From the NCBI GenBank assembly GCA_037127255.1, contig JBANSL010000002.1:95138519-95202518 (forward strand): a DNA stretch of 64,000 nucleotides. The letters run 5' to 3'. Under the pieces are notes generated by a model. The model made no database searches. It was not told the DNA's origin and saw nothing but the letters and a program-made list of their open reading frames with translations. This stretch comes from Persicaria tinctoria (Eukaryota > Streptophyta > Magnoliopsida > Caryophyllales > Polygonaceae). The position numbers were made by a program, and so were the translations under genes. Below, in pieces: positions 1 through 11,450 of this stretch. Each line of letters begins with the position of its first letter. Position 1 is the stretch's first letter.

Positions 1-252
1 GTTCGTCTTCACTGCCCACAGGTGTTTCCTGATGTGTCGCTGACCTGCGGTGCTGCTTCCGGGGAGTTTTTGGCTTCGTCTTTCGTTTACGTCCTCATCT
101 CATTTCGGTCTGATTGTTTCGTGTTTCGCTTTTGTAGAGTATTGTTGCTTGTTTCTGCACCATATTTGTATTTTCTGTTGTAACCGTCTGCCGACTCTGT
201 CGGCCTCTCGAGGGTCCAGGCATGTCTGGTCCTCGAATTATTTCCTTATCAA
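1..252 (+). mobile_element. Probable 3' end of a truncated LINE
   Basis: This T-rich, C-poor stretch ends in a pure A run (249-258) just after a short open frame. It has the look of the 3' untranslated tail of plant L1-type LINEs. No reverse transcriptase or RNase H motif lies inside the window, because the element would extend left of base 1. The assignment rests on composition and the A tail only. Confidence 0.35.
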
Positions 253-258
253 AAAAAA

Positions 259-1489
259 AAGAAGGTGATTTTCTGAAAATTTTAATCTAAGGGGTGCTTT
301 TGTATAAAATAGTGTATTTAAGGGGTGCGTTTCTACAAATTGACTCAAGTACTTTTGGTTAATCGATGTGGGATAGATGTTCCATACAAGATAGATAAAT
401 AGTAGGTCAAAGTAGGTATATGGAGAGGGCGGGTCGGTCCAGGAAGAAGCCTACAAATTTGAATGATAACATATGATATGATAATGCACTCACACACCTC
501 ACAGCTCACTCACACACACACCCTTAAGGCTTAACACCAATTCAAACTGAACACATGCATACACACCATAGCAGTGGTGGTGTTAGTGATGGGGGAATTA
601 TTCGGTGGATGTGCGCTCACCCAAACCTGCAGTGGGTGTGCAGCAGCGCAGCCTGATTCTCTCCACATGCGTATGCGTATATATGCGTCCACTTCCACCT
701 CTCTCTCTCTCATGATTCACTCATTTATACTGTTTTCTTACTCTCCAGTCACTCTGTAAAGAGACGAAGGGACGTCAAAACGCCGGCGTTTTGGCCACTT
801 TGTAAAAATTAACAAATTGTGGTACTCCGTAATATATAGCTAATAGGATAAGTGAAGCTCGATCATCGATGCATTATGAGAGTTAAATATATGTTAAGTT
901 AAACTATAAGTTAATATGATGTTTGGTAGTCATAATTGCATTGTTATGATAACTGATACAATGGCAGTTTAAAATATAAGTTTAAAATCATTCAAAAAAA
1001 AAAATAAGTTTAAAAGATAATTAAACTATTTTTTTTATCTCATTCAAAATTATATAATGTTAAAAATAAAAGTTACTTGGATCCTAATTATACCTTAATT
1101 GAGGGTGTATATGCATAAATAATAAAAACTAGTACAAATTTGACATAAGCCCTCACATATTGGAGCACTATAGCATGTAAATTAAGTATTTGAACCGGGA
1201 TATTTTATAGGTAAAATTTGTATGATTATTACTTGTTTATGAGTAAAGAATGGAAGATGGCCGGTTTGAGCATATCTTAGGAGACATGGTTACCTATAAT
1301 TAAATTAGGTAATTAAATGGGGGGAAATGAAATAGATTTGGTATGAAAAAAGAGGGAACGAGGGCAATGGTTAGAATACCGATCAGTAATCTTAACTTAA
1401 AAATAGACTAGATTCAGAAAGTTGACTATTACCATTCATTACCTATAAACAAACGAGAGGTTGATCTCCGCAAATATCACTTTTTTTAT
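259..1489. other. AT-rich intergenic DNA, no gene seen
   Basis: No coding region is supported. Bases 480-760 are less AT-rich and contain CA-rich and CT-rich runs with short open frames on both strands that resemble nothing I know. A perfect 16-bp palindrome (AAAACGCCGGCGTTTT) lies at 777-792. The rest is ordinary AT-rich sequence. Confidence 0.6.
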
Positions 1490-1688
1490 TAGGAAAGAAG
1501 TTTACTTCTTTCATGTTCCCCGATTAGGCAACATAGTGGCTGATAAAATTGCACACATTTGCCACTTTGCCTAGGGAGTCGATATCTATAACAATTTTGG
1601 TTTTTTGGACTTAATTCATCCGTAAGGATGCCGCCGGGTAGCTAGAGCTCGCTTGAATTGACTGAATTCTTTCCTAATAAAAAAAATG
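1490..1688 (+). mobile_element. LINE 3' tail with RNase H remnant
   Basis: The + strand encodes a short piece reading ...GNIVADKIAHIC... at about 1526-1555. This matches the C-terminal RNase H signature (N-x-VAD-x-xA) common to plant L1-type LINEs. After stop codons and a degenerate stretch the block ends in an A run at about 1679-1686. It is a 5'-truncated, non-functional insertion. Confidence 0.5.
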
Positions 1689-2689
1689 GAAAAATCAAAT
1701 AAAGTTGAAAAATATATTTGAAAAACACAATTTCACATAGATTCATAAAAATCAAATAAACTTGTTTTTTTTTTGGAAGAGAAAAGAAAGGAAGAAGAAG
1801 AAGCCCTAATTATAATGGCAAGTACAGGAAAACATTGAAAGGGACAGGTCTTAAGCTTAGCTACCCCAATATATATATATATATGTAGTCAGATATGAGT
1901 ACACTGCAAAGCAGTGCACGTCTCTCATACATATATATACATACTCGTCTCCTACCTTCCCCTCTTTCTTTTCTTTATATATATGCATCTCTGAAACACA
2001 CACAGACCCACAAAACAGCGACAGCTGATTATATATAAATATATATATATATATATTCAATTTGAATTTGCCTGTGTTAATACTCCGTACATTGGTATCC
2101 ACTCAGACGTCGGATGAGGGAGTAATCGAAGCCTTACACTTAAGCTTAAGAGAAAGATGTCGACTTTATAAATTGTACAAGAAATTAGAATCCAAGAAGA
2201 AAACAAAAGGAATCTGAATTTGGGGATTTTCCGGAATTTCAGTTCAGATAAAAATGGGTATTGGGAAAATGATGAAACCATCCAATTTCCCAGAGAATAA
2301 ACATGATTGTTATAGTTTGTTACCTAGCTAGGTAGCCAGCTATGTAGAGCTAGACAGCTATTATACTTATAGAGACCAACTTCTAAATTAATGGGTTACA
2401 CACTTACATAGACGTGAACGTTTGAGATAGTGTTTGAAATTGTATACATGTGTTTGATAAGATAGCTATAGCGTCTAGTGCTTCAATTTATTTATTTACG
2501 CCGGAGCTTCTTTTTCGTTGGGGTTCTGGTGTTCGAAGTTGCAACTGTATGAAGTCGAGGTAGCGGCTCCGTGTTCGGGAATGAGCTTTTTTTGAGGTTT
2601 GTCTTAACTACCAACAGTAATCTCTTATACTATATCGCTAGCTACGTGGTACGGTGTTATCGCATGATGATGCTTGACTTTGCTCTTAG
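1689..2689. other. Intergenic DNA with TA microsatellites
   Basis: No gene is seen. Short TA runs occur near 1869-1884 and 2032-2056. The short open frames across these runs are artefacts of the repeats. Confidence 0.6.
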
Positions 2690-2960
2690 TCTCTTTATAT
2701 AAGCGAGAATGATAAAAGCGAATAAAGACACAGAGATTTACATGGTTCAGCAAACGATATGTTACCTACGTCCATGGGCAGAGAACTGGTTTTATATTAG
2801 AGGAGACAAAAACATATTAGCGTTACAAGGGGCTGACGTTTCATGAGTATATAAAGAGACTCATGAAACTCTAAACAGACAAGCTTGATTCATTCCCCGG
2901 ATTGAAAGCGACTGTCTGATATTGAATTCTTATATATACCCCATTGGAGTATAGGGTAGA
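2690..2960. mobile_element. Possible LTR-retrotransposon fragment
   Basis: Bases 2736-2800 hold a stretch (GAGATTTACATGGTTCAGCA followed closely by CCTACGTCCATGGGCAGAG) of a kind I recognise from LTR or leader regions of plant copia-type elements. There is no coding region, no second LTR and no target duplication. Recognition is from memory of the family only, so confidence is low. Confidence 0.3.
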
Positions 2961-3142
2961 ATAACCGTTTATTAACAAATACACCTTATATTTTGTGAAA
3001 CAATAATACTTTACTATATATATATATAGTAACTTTAAAACCTACTAAAAAAATACCACTTCCTCGTTAGATATCAACCCGAAACTTGCTATGCTGCGGT
3101 AAAAATTTGGATGACATATGCCAATGATTTAATTACTATAAG

Positions 3143-3202
<60 letters not shown>

Positions 3203-3999
3203 AATTATTATTTTTGGTATATACAAAGTAATTTTATAAGTACTCCAAATTCTAGATGAAACCTAGCTAATGCAATTAGATGAATATATAAGAGATAAAG
3301 AAGCAATCTTATTAGCAATTACTTCTCTAAAAACGTCAATTCCGACGTGCAGGGTTAAAGTGGATTAATTAATTTTAAAAAAGTGCTAATGAGTGAGGAT
3401 AACTTGCCTGTCGAAAACAATGTGTATTTTTAAAGGTAAATTTGCGGTGTATTTAAAAACACCTAATAATACTCATTAAAATCAGTCAACATTTAGTTTG
3501 ATAAACCATTTAAAAAAAATTAAAAATAAATTATCACATTGAGAGAGAGAGAGGGGTAGCGTAGAGGCGACGTGAAGATGATGTCAGAAGGGTACGTAGC
3601 AGGGGAATAAAATCTTTGCCATGGATGTTTCAGTAGTCTATATAGGAGTATTTAGTTATTTTTAAGAATTTAGATTTGTTTGTATTTGTAGTAATATTTT
3701 ATTCTACATTGATTTTGGATTTTTGGAGGAAGAAATTAGAAAAGAAAAAAGAAAGAAAAAGAGAAAAGGTAGGTGGGGAGTGGAGGTGGGAAACTACATG
3801 ATTAGGGTTGGGGTCACTCACTGTGGCCATCATCACATGTATGTATGTATGTGTCCTTTTGCTCTTCCATTTCAACCATTCCCCTCTTCTCCCTCCATTT
3901 TTCCTCCTACACCAACTTTTTGTTTTTAACTTTTTTTTTTTAATTTTAAACTATGGTAAATTCAATAATATACCTTTTTTTTAGACATATTCATAATAT
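2961..3999. other. Intergenic DNA, no gene seen
   Basis: AT-rich sequence with a TA microsatellite (listed separately) and a GA-rich stretch at 3541-3556. A 68-codon open frame at 3723-3929 is low-complexity (Lys/Arg then Pro/Phe) and is not supported as a gene. Confidence 0.55.
3146..3200. repeat. (TA)n microsatellite
   Basis: Uninterrupted alternating AT over about 55 bases. Confidence 0.95.
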
Positions 4000-4272
4000 C
4001 AGGTCACACCACTTGATCTCTGGACAATAGAGATGTTAAAAGCTGATATACTGTCTGATATCTTGTCCTTTACTTCTGTTGCTATTCGTCATATTTTCAG
4101 GGAATCGAATGTTGTGGCTGACTACCTTGCTCGTAGTGCCAATGCTTCCCCTGCTGACGTCTGCTGTGAGGATGATCCAGAACTGCTAGTTCTCGTCCGG
4201 AATGATGCGCTAGGAAGGGCCTCTGCTGCGGCCGACCCGACCTAATTCTTATCTTGCGTCAAAAAAAAAAAA
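4000..4272 (+). mobile_element. LINE 3' tail with RNase H C-terminus
   Basis: The + strand frame at 4033-4245 contains IRHIFRESNVVADYLARSA, the end of the RNase H domain that plant L1-type LINEs carry after the reverse transcriptase. A stop follows, then about 16 bases, then a 12-base A tail at 4261-4272. Most of the element is missing, as expected for a 5'-truncated retroposed copy. The 5' junction and target duplication are not clear. Confidence 0.65.
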
Positions 4273-4509
4273 CTCGAGAGAGATTGATAAAAGAGACCGT
4301 AATAGGCTAAACCCGCAATACTAAAAGTGGAGCTCAGTAATATATCTTATGAAAGTAACAAGCAGTAAATAAGGTTATTATATGAGCAGAATTATTCAAG
4401 TTGTTCGACCTTCACTTTACTATATTTAAACTCGATAAAAATAGAGGCTAGACTCAACTTTGGCTTAAATAGCTAAAGTTTTTGTGGAATAGAGAATAGG
4501 TGGATTTTC

Positions 4510-4688
4510 TATCCCATGTCCTTGGGGCATAGGATAAGAGGTTAAATTGAAAAATATTTCTCCTAGATACATCCGGTTTAGCCATTTTTAAATTAGATTA
4601 TGGGGTTGATCTATTTTCTTTTATGGTTTTCTTTCCCAATAAAATAAATTTATCCTATACCCTTAGGGGCATTAGGGCACACAATAGA
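4510..4688. mobile_element. MITE-like element (copy 1)
   Basis: The ends are imperfect inverted copies: CCTTGGGGCATAGGATAAG near 4520-4538 and TTATCCTATACCCTTAGGGG near 4651-4670. There is no coding capacity. A related sequence with the same central block (TTTAGCCA..TTTTAAATTAGATT) occurs at about 22432-22592. The superfamily is not clear. Confidence 0.4.
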
Positions 4689-4713
4689 CAAACCGTATAT
4701 ACTATTATATATT

Positions 4714-4959
4714 TGAAATCTATGCAACTCAAGCAATCAATTGCACAAGTAAAATGAATGTAGGCAAAATCGGAAAACCTCCATTGGAGGAGCTCAATTG
4801 AGCTGTTGAGCAGTTCAGTTTGTTACCACCACCAGAAACAGAAATCCCGCCTTATATACTAGCTAGGATTGAACATGAAATGTCTAAACTACCCCTGTTG
4901 TAGCTCAGCTGTAATTGTGAACAAATGGTGACCAAATTGAGATTGTAGACACACACTCA
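4714..4959 (-). repeat. 3' LTR of the copia element
   Basis: On the minus strand it begins TGAGTGTGTG and ends ATTTCA, giving the usual TG...CA ends. It pairs with 9781-10026 at identical length. Confidence 0.93.
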
Positions 4960-4972
4960 TAGCCTCCCCTCA
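4960..4972 (-). other. Polypurine tract of the copia element
   Basis: On the minus strand the purine-rich GAGGGGAGGC run lies immediately before the 3' LTR, where plus-strand priming starts in LTR elements. Confidence 0.7.
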
Positions 4973-6688
4973 AGCTGAGCCTAGTGCAGGAAGGACGAGG
5001 CCAAGCTTGGCTCTGAAAAACTCATGTTGCTTGGCCCTAAGTGCTTTGGTAAAGATATCAGCCACCTGCAAAGAGGTTGGCACATGGACAGTGTTGATGA
5101 AGCCATTATCAACCATTCCTCGAATGAAGTGGGAGTCAATTCTCACATGTTTTGTGCGCTCATGGAATATGGGATTGAGAGCTAGCTGCTGGGCAGACTT
5201 ATTGTCACAATGCAGAGATATAGGAAGGGCAATGTTAATGCCAAAATCAGACAGTATGCCTTGCATCCAGACTAGTTCACTAGCTGCATAAGACATGGCT
5301 CTATACTCACTTTTAGTGGATGACTTTGACACCACTTTCTGCTTCTTAGTTTTCCATGACACCAAAGATGAGCCTAGGAAAACACAATACCCAGATAAGG
5401 ATCGGCCAGTATCCAAACAATTACCCCAATCAGCATCTGTGAATGCATGAACTCTGAGTGTTGAATTTGCTGAGTAGGAAAGAGCATAGTTGAAAGTGCC
5501 TTTGAGGTATCTAAGGAGATACATTAAGACATCCCAATGAGGTTTCAAAGGAGACTGAAGGAACTGACTTAGCTGCTGGGCAGTGTATGAGATGTCAGGC
5601 CTAGTCAAGGTGAGGTAGAGCAGTCTTTCAACAAGCCTTCTGTAGTCCTCAGGATTAGGAATAGGGTCACCTATGGAGGCTGAGAGCTTAACTCTATGTT
5701 GCATAGGGAAAGAGGCTTCCTTGCACCAATCCATCTGAGCATCACTAAAAATATCTAACACATACTTTCTTTGGTTTAGGAGGATACCTGCAGAGGATCT
5801 GGATATTTCCATGCCTAGGAAATATCTTGCAATTCCAAGATCCTTGATAGTGAATTGCCTGTGCAGAGCTGATTTGGTGGCTGCAAAATCAGAAGTTGAG
5901 CTCCCCATGATGAGCATGTCATCCACATAAACAAGAGCCACTGTCATATGGTTACCTGTTGTCTTGATGAACAAAGAAAAGTCATGAGATGACTGAGAAT
6001 AGCCTAGACTGATCATGAACTTGGTAAGCTTGTGATTCCATTGTCGACTAGCTTGCTTTAGCCCATACAAGGATCTAGTTAGTTTGCACACATTTCCTGT
6101 AGGAACCTTGTAACCAGGAGGTGGGCTCATGTAGACTTCCTCCTCCAAGTATCCATGCAAAAAGGCATTGTTGACATCCAATTGATGCAACTGCCAACCT
6201 TTACAAGCAGCAATTGCAAGGAGAATTCTCACTGTGGACAGTTTGGCAACAAGTGTGAATGTTTCCTTGTAGTCTCTATCCTTAACTTGGTTATACCCTT
6301 TAGCTACCAATCTGGCTTTGTATCTTTCAACTATTCCATCAGGTCTATATTTGACTTTGAATATCCATTTGCAACCAATAGTTTTCTTTCCTGGAGGAAG
6401 GGCAGCTATATCCCAAGTATGATTAGCTGTTAGAGCATCTAATTCCTTGGACATTGTAGTTTCCCACTCAGGAATGCCCTTAGCCTGAGAATATGAGTCA
6501 GGTTCAAAGATTGAGCAAGCATTGACAAGAGAGTGAATATAATCTGGTGACAAATGAGACAGATTGGTGATGGCAAAAACAGCAAAAGAGTCTGACTGGG
6601 AGGACTCAGGGCTGCTTCTGAATGGGAGATGAGAATATGTAAAATCATTGAGTCTAGCAGGCCTAGTAATATGTCTCCTTAGATTCAA
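4970..6688 (-). pseudogene. copia reverse transcriptase and RNase H
   Basis: About 570 codons are open. The N-terminal third has the RVT_2 opening (WETTMSKELDAL, then GCKWIFKVKYRPDG). The catalytic YVDDM motif is present around residue 255, and the copia RNase H block (KSSTKSEYRAM) lies near residue 455. The enzyme would copy element RNA into DNA and remove the RNA strand. The first codon of the open stretch is TTG rather than ATG because this is the downstream part of a polyprotein, cut off from gag by stops upstream. Domains look intact within the stretch but cannot be made as one product with gag and integrase. Confidence 0.9.
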
Positions 6689-7381
6689 ATGAGGGGGGTC
6701 AGGAGAGACAGAAGTATCAAGTGGCTGAAGATGAGGTGTGGAAGCTGATAATGGAGGTGAACTATGAGGGGAGTCTGAACAGTGGGAAGGAGCAGCCTGA
6801 GTAACAGAAGGTGAACTATGAGGTGAAGATAGATCAATTTGGTTGGGAGATAGTTTGATGGAAGAGCTTCCAGATATGGGAAACCACTCAGTAATAGAAT
6901 CTAAGGAATTACTGGTTTGAAAATCATGTGGATGAACATAGTGTTGAACTTATGCCTTGTGTTTAAATAGAAACACATTTTCTTCAAAAGTCACATGTCT
7001 ACTGATGATGACTGTCCTTTTCTCCATATCATACAGCTTGTAGGCCTTTTGATTAGGTGGATAGCCAAGAAAAACACATCTCCTGGCTACAGTTCCCAGT
7101 TTATCCCTATAATCATTAGGTTGGACAGCATAATACAGGCACCCAATGACTCTCAGTTGATCATATGTTGGAGATGTGTGGTAGAGGATTTCAAAAGGTG
7201 ATTTCCAGTTTAGAGTGGGAGTAGGAATCTTATTAATAAGATGTGTTGCCCCAAGAACACAATCTCCCTAAAACTTTAAAGGTAAGCCAGCATGCATCGT
7301 AATAGCCCTGGCAGTTTCTAACAAGTGTCTATGCTTTCTTTCTACCCTTCCATTTTGTTCATGCACCCCAGGAGCTGCTCT
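6689..7381 (-). pseudogene. copia integrase C-terminal part, broken
   Basis: The minus strand still encodes recognisable integrase-to-RT linker sequence in the same general frame, including a Gln-Asn-Gly-Arg-Val-Glu-Arg motif near 7340-7360 that holds the catalytic Glu. It is interrupted by at least two nonsense codons: one at 7382-7384, where the family has Gln, and one near 7268-7270, where Trp is usual. Further stops lie near 6945-6970. Confidence 0.8.
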
Positions 7382-9631
7382 TTAATGAACAATTCCTCTT
7401 GAATCAAATAGCTCCTTGCAACCCTTTTGAGTGAACTCAGTCCCATTATCAGATCTTACTGTCTTAACAGAAACCTTGAACTGATTCTCAACCATATTCA
7501 GAAAAGAAGTGATCAATCTCAACACCTGCATCTTATCATGCATTAAGTAAACCCAAGTACATCTAGACTGGTCATCTAGTATAGTGAGGAAATACTTGGC
7601 CCCACACATGGTTGGGACCTTGTATGGACCCCAAACATCCAAATGCAAAAGTTGAAACACATTCTCATCAATAGACACACTTCTGTCAAATTGTAATTTG
7701 TGTGCCTTAGTCATGGCACAAACATCACAATGCAATGTCTGAATATCAGTAGCAGTACACCCAGGAATATGTTGGAGCTTTGAAAAAGACATATGACCCA
7801 ATCTGGCATGCATTAAAAGCATGTTATTACAACTAACAGTGTTCAAAGAAGAGAAAAACTGCAACTGAATCTGTGGATTCACACCAGTCTTCAACACATA
7901 CAATCCTTTGTCTTCAAATCCTCTTGCAATGATAGCCTTAGTTGTAAGGTCCTGTAACCAACAACTCATAATATCAAAACTAAATTTCAACTGTTTCTCA
8001 CACACACACTTAGAGACAGACAACAAGTTATGTCTGAACTGTGGCACCAAAAGAACATGCTTCAACACCAACTCAGAACTCAACTTGACTGTACCAAACT
8101 GTTTCACTGTGATGCAATTGCCATCGGGTAACCCAAGTTTGATAGCAGGCTTGAAATCAAAAACCTCTGAGAAAATGTTGCAATCAAATGCAATATGATA
8201 TGTGGCCCCATAGTCCACAATCCACAGATCATTTTGAGATTTATTCACACCAATTAGAAAGGAAGAACTTAAGGTACCTGCAAAATGCACCATGGCCTGA
8301 TTGGCAGTGCTATCAATGCTTTCCACATGAGATTTTCCTTTCATGAGCTTCAAGACCTCCTGGAATATAGCATTCACAACTGCTTGGTCAGGTTTGCTGG
8401 TGGTATAGGCATCTTCTTCAAAGGGACTCTCATACTGTGTTGACTCAAACTGAGCTGCAAACTTCCCAGTGGGCCTAGGCTTCACTTCATCCTTGGGCCC
8501 TCTAAACCATTCAGGGTACCCTATGATCTTAAAGCAAAATTCCTTGGTATGTCCTCTCTCACCACAATGATCACATTTCCTTTCTAGCTTAGCTCTCTTA
8601 TAATCTCTGTAGCTTTGTTCAGAATTCTTATCAAAATACCTTGACTGATCACCAGTCCTGTAATCTCTATATCCTTTCACAACATTTGCTTCACTTTCCA
8701 ACTGATAACTCCTGTCAGCTTGTCCAAACCTATCCTGTGCAAATCTATCAAACTGCCTTGACACATTCAAGGCACTTTGTTCACCTTGAATAGCATTAGT
8801 AACTCCCTTAGATCTCTCTATCTGTGTAGCCATCTGAAAAGCCTTATTCAGCCCTGGCATAGGATCCTTAGACAGTATATTGCTCCTTAGATTCTCATAA
8901 ACATCATTCAATCCCATCAAAAACTGCATTACTCTTGCTTTCTCCTCTCTGTCAACGATCCTTTTCAGTAGTGCACAACTACAACCATTCATACTGCCAC
9001 AGTTACATATAGGAACAACATCTAAAGACTTCAGTTCATCCCAAATTTTACTCAATTTGCCAAAGTAAGCCCCAACAGATAAATTGTCTTGCCTAAGATT
9101 TGCTAGATCCCTACGTAGCTGATAAACTAAATGATCATTAGATTCAAAAAATCTTTTCTTCACCTCATCCCAGAGTTCCTTTGATGTCTCAACATACATA
9201 AGGCTTTCTGCAACTTCTCTTGTCATAGAATTAAACAGCCAACACATGACCATCTGGTCAGCTAGCATCCACTTCTCAAATTCCTCACTATTTTCTGGAG
9301 GTCTAACACAACTTCCAGTTATGAATCCTAACTTGACTTTCACTCCTAGTGCCATTTTAATACCTCTACTCCAACTTGTGAAATTGGCACCATTAAAAGG
9401 ATTCGAGACTAGAACCATACCTGGATGATCTGAGTTTGATAGGAACAAAGGATTGACATGTGCATTTGACATGTCATGCATCATATCTCCAAACTTAATG
9501 CCTTGATTTGGCATATTCCATCCTCTGCCAGCTCCTGAGCCCGGTGTTGGAGGAGTTACAAATGTTCCTCTCCCTTGTCCATTGACGTCGCCTCCGACGC
9601 CAGATGATTGTCCTGCTCCTCTTCCAACCAT
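7382..9631 (-). pseudogene. copia gag, protease and integrase core
   Basis: I place the start at the ATG at 9631 (MVGRGAGQSS), because the open frame further upstream reads through the primer site and LTR. Gag comes first, with a CX2CX4HX4C zinc knuckle (CDHCGERGHTKEFC). The protease follows, with WIVDYGATYH where the catalytic triad is normally Asp-Ser/Thr-Gly, so a Tyr replaces the middle residue. A GAG-pre-integrase HX3H segment (HARLGH) and the integrase core with DVWGP and RSDNGTEF (two catalytic Asp) come next. A nonsense codon ends the frame before the catalytic Glu. The product would be a defective capsid-protease-partial integrase. Confidence 0.9.
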
Positions 9632-9766
9632 ATCGACTTTAGCAAAACTAGATCTTATCAAAAATCGCCAGAAAACGAACACCAGAATCCATAAAAACAC
9701 CAGAACTCCGAATATTACTTGAATTTCGAAGCGAGACCAAGCACAAACCACGGATCGCGACTCAAC

Positions 9767-9778
9767 GCTCTGATACCA
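9767..9778 (-). other. Primer binding site (tRNA-iMet)
   Basis: On the minus strand TGGTATCAGAGC lies two bases inside the 5' LTR. This is the standard site complementary to the 3' end of initiator tRNA-Met. Confidence 0.92.
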
Positions 9779-9780
9779 TT

Positions 9781-10026
9781 TGAAATCTATGCAACTCAAG
9801 CAATCAATTGCACAAATAAAATGAATGTAGGCAAAATCGGAAAACCTCCATTGGAGGAGCTCAATTGAGCTGTTAAGCAGTTCAGTTTGTTACCACCACC
9901 AGAAACATAAATACCGCCTTATATACTAGCTAGGATTGAACATGAAGTGTCTAAACTACCCCTGCTTTAGCTCAGCTGTAATTGTGAACAAATGGTGACC
10001 AAATTGTGATTGTAGACACACACTCA
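9781..10026 (-). repeat. 5' LTR of the copia element
   Basis: Partner of 4714-4959, with the same 246-bp length and TG...CA ends. Confidence 0.93.
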
Positions 10027-10188
10027 TAATATAATAGTATCTCTGATTCCGTCGCCCAAGAGTTGTGCCTCATTGAGTTACAGCCAGACAGCTCACGCGC
10101 GACGACCCATGTTTTGTTCGTCGCGAGAAAGCTATCCAAGCGACGAAAAATTTGTTGCCCGTCGCCCGAATGTAAATCTGGCGTAGTG
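10027..10188 (-). mobile_element. CACTA (En/Spm-like) transposon terminus
   Basis: Read on the minus strand, the block starts at 10188 with CACTACGCCAGATTTAC and continues with several GTCGC/GCGACG motifs. A CACTA end followed by short subterminal repeats is the hallmark of the superfamily. The inner part is cut off at 10026 by the copia LTR. The opposite end is not recognised on the far side of the copia element. Confidence 0.6.
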
Positions 10189-10399
10189 TATATGAGCAGA
10201 ATTGTTTTGGGAATTTAATTTAGGACAATGTTTGGGGATTCGATATTAGAGAATAGATAGTATATTTTTTTTTATAAGAGAATAGATAGTATATGTTATG
10301 ATATAATTATATGTTACTGATATTTTTTAGGCATTAGTATAATTTTATCTTTATGTTAGGATAAATTATAGGTGTAGTATAATCTTATTATTGTACTAA

Positions 10400-11450
10400 C
10401 ATAATATCCTGACCTTGTAAGATTTCACGAAATATCCTGACCTTTGGTGTTAGTTGCGCTCTCTACCCTAGATAGATTTCTTAAATTAAAAAATTACACA
10501 AATAATGGAAAAATTACACAAAAGCACCCATATTTATATATATAAAAAAAATTCAATAATCCCTATTTTAATCAAATAAATAGGAAATTTATACCAAACA
10601 TATAAAAATGCGTGCTCTAAAAAATTAAAATAAGATCGATTATTTAAAAATAAACTTGTTTCTTATTATATCTTATATTCCTTAAAAATTTATTTTATAA
10701 AGCCATAGTTATAATTTACGTAAGATTAATATGTAAGTACCATATTATATGCCCAATTAATCAAGTTTCCATGAGTATATACCCAATTTTCCTATTTTTA
10801 ATATATGTTTATCATATCTTTATTAATTATAAATAGTTATCATATACTCCGTATTTTACTATTTCTTAGTATTATATTTCATAAATGTATAGTTAACATT
10901 TTTTATAGAATCCTTTTTTAATGTTGTGGAATTTAGATGAGAAATATTTTCTTAAGATTCAATCACAAGATTCCACATAAGATGCTATGTATTAGTTTTA
11001 GTGTATATAAAATAATATGGACCAAAAAGAAAATATATATATAAAATAATATATAGAGAATATATGTACAAATCCACATTTATAGATCGGTATATATAAA
11101 CATAGATTTTCGTATAACACATATTATGAAGAAAAATAATAAAATTAATTATTTTCAATAATTATAATAATTATTGGAGTAGATGTTATCTATTAGAAAT
11201 GATTTTTGGTTTATTTTTGGGAGGGAGGGGGGGATTTTAAATATATTAGGGGTTTATTGAAAATATTTTATGAATATGGGTGATTTTGTGTAATTTTTCC
11301 ATTATTTATGTAATTTTTTAATTTAAGAAATCTATCTAGGGTAGAGAGCGCAACTAACACCAAAGGTCGGGATATTTCGTGAAATCTTAAAAGGTCGGGA
11401 TATTAAACGCAACTATCCATAAAGGTCAGGATATTTAGTGCAATTAACCC
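10400..11450. mobile_element. Non-autonomous element with about 150-bp inverted repeats
   Basis: Bases about 10402-10545 and 11270-11408 are near-perfect reverse complements. They share, for example, GTTAGTTGCGCTCTCTACCC at about 10449-10468 and its inverse at about 11340-11360. The right end adds further copies of an AAAGGTCGGGATATT module at about 11362, 11391 and 11421. The roughly 700-bp AT-rich interior has no gene. Long inverted repeats with repeated terminal modules suggest a Mutator-like or foldback element. The target duplication was not resolved. Confidence 0.65.

Larger units (their letters stand above)
4714..10026 (-). mobile_element. Ty1/copia retrotransposon with two LTRs, inactivated
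   Basis: A 5.3-kb element lies on the minus strand between two 246-bp LTRs that I count, by eye, as differing at about eight positions (roughly 97% identical). Inside, in element order, are an initiator-tRNA-Met primer site, gag with a zinc knuckle, protease, integrase, reverse transcriptase and RNase H, then a purine-rich tract. This is the copia gene order. Several nonsense mutations break the polyprotein. No clean 5-bp target duplication is seen: ATATT precedes and TAATA follows. The copy is dead but fairly recent by LTR similarity. Confidence 0.93.

Noticed and set aside
574..759. Overlapping 60-codon frames on both strands near 0.6 kb
   Set aside because: Short, both strands open over the same bases, CA/CT-rich; no recognisable domain.
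3723..3929. 68-codon frame starting MEEEIRKEKRKKK
   Set aside because: Low-complexity A/G-rich then pyrimidine-rich sequence, no domain; probably chance.
4709..10031. 5-bp target duplication of the first copia element
   Set aside because: ATATT before and TAATA after do not match; flanks are too AT-rich to force an alignment.
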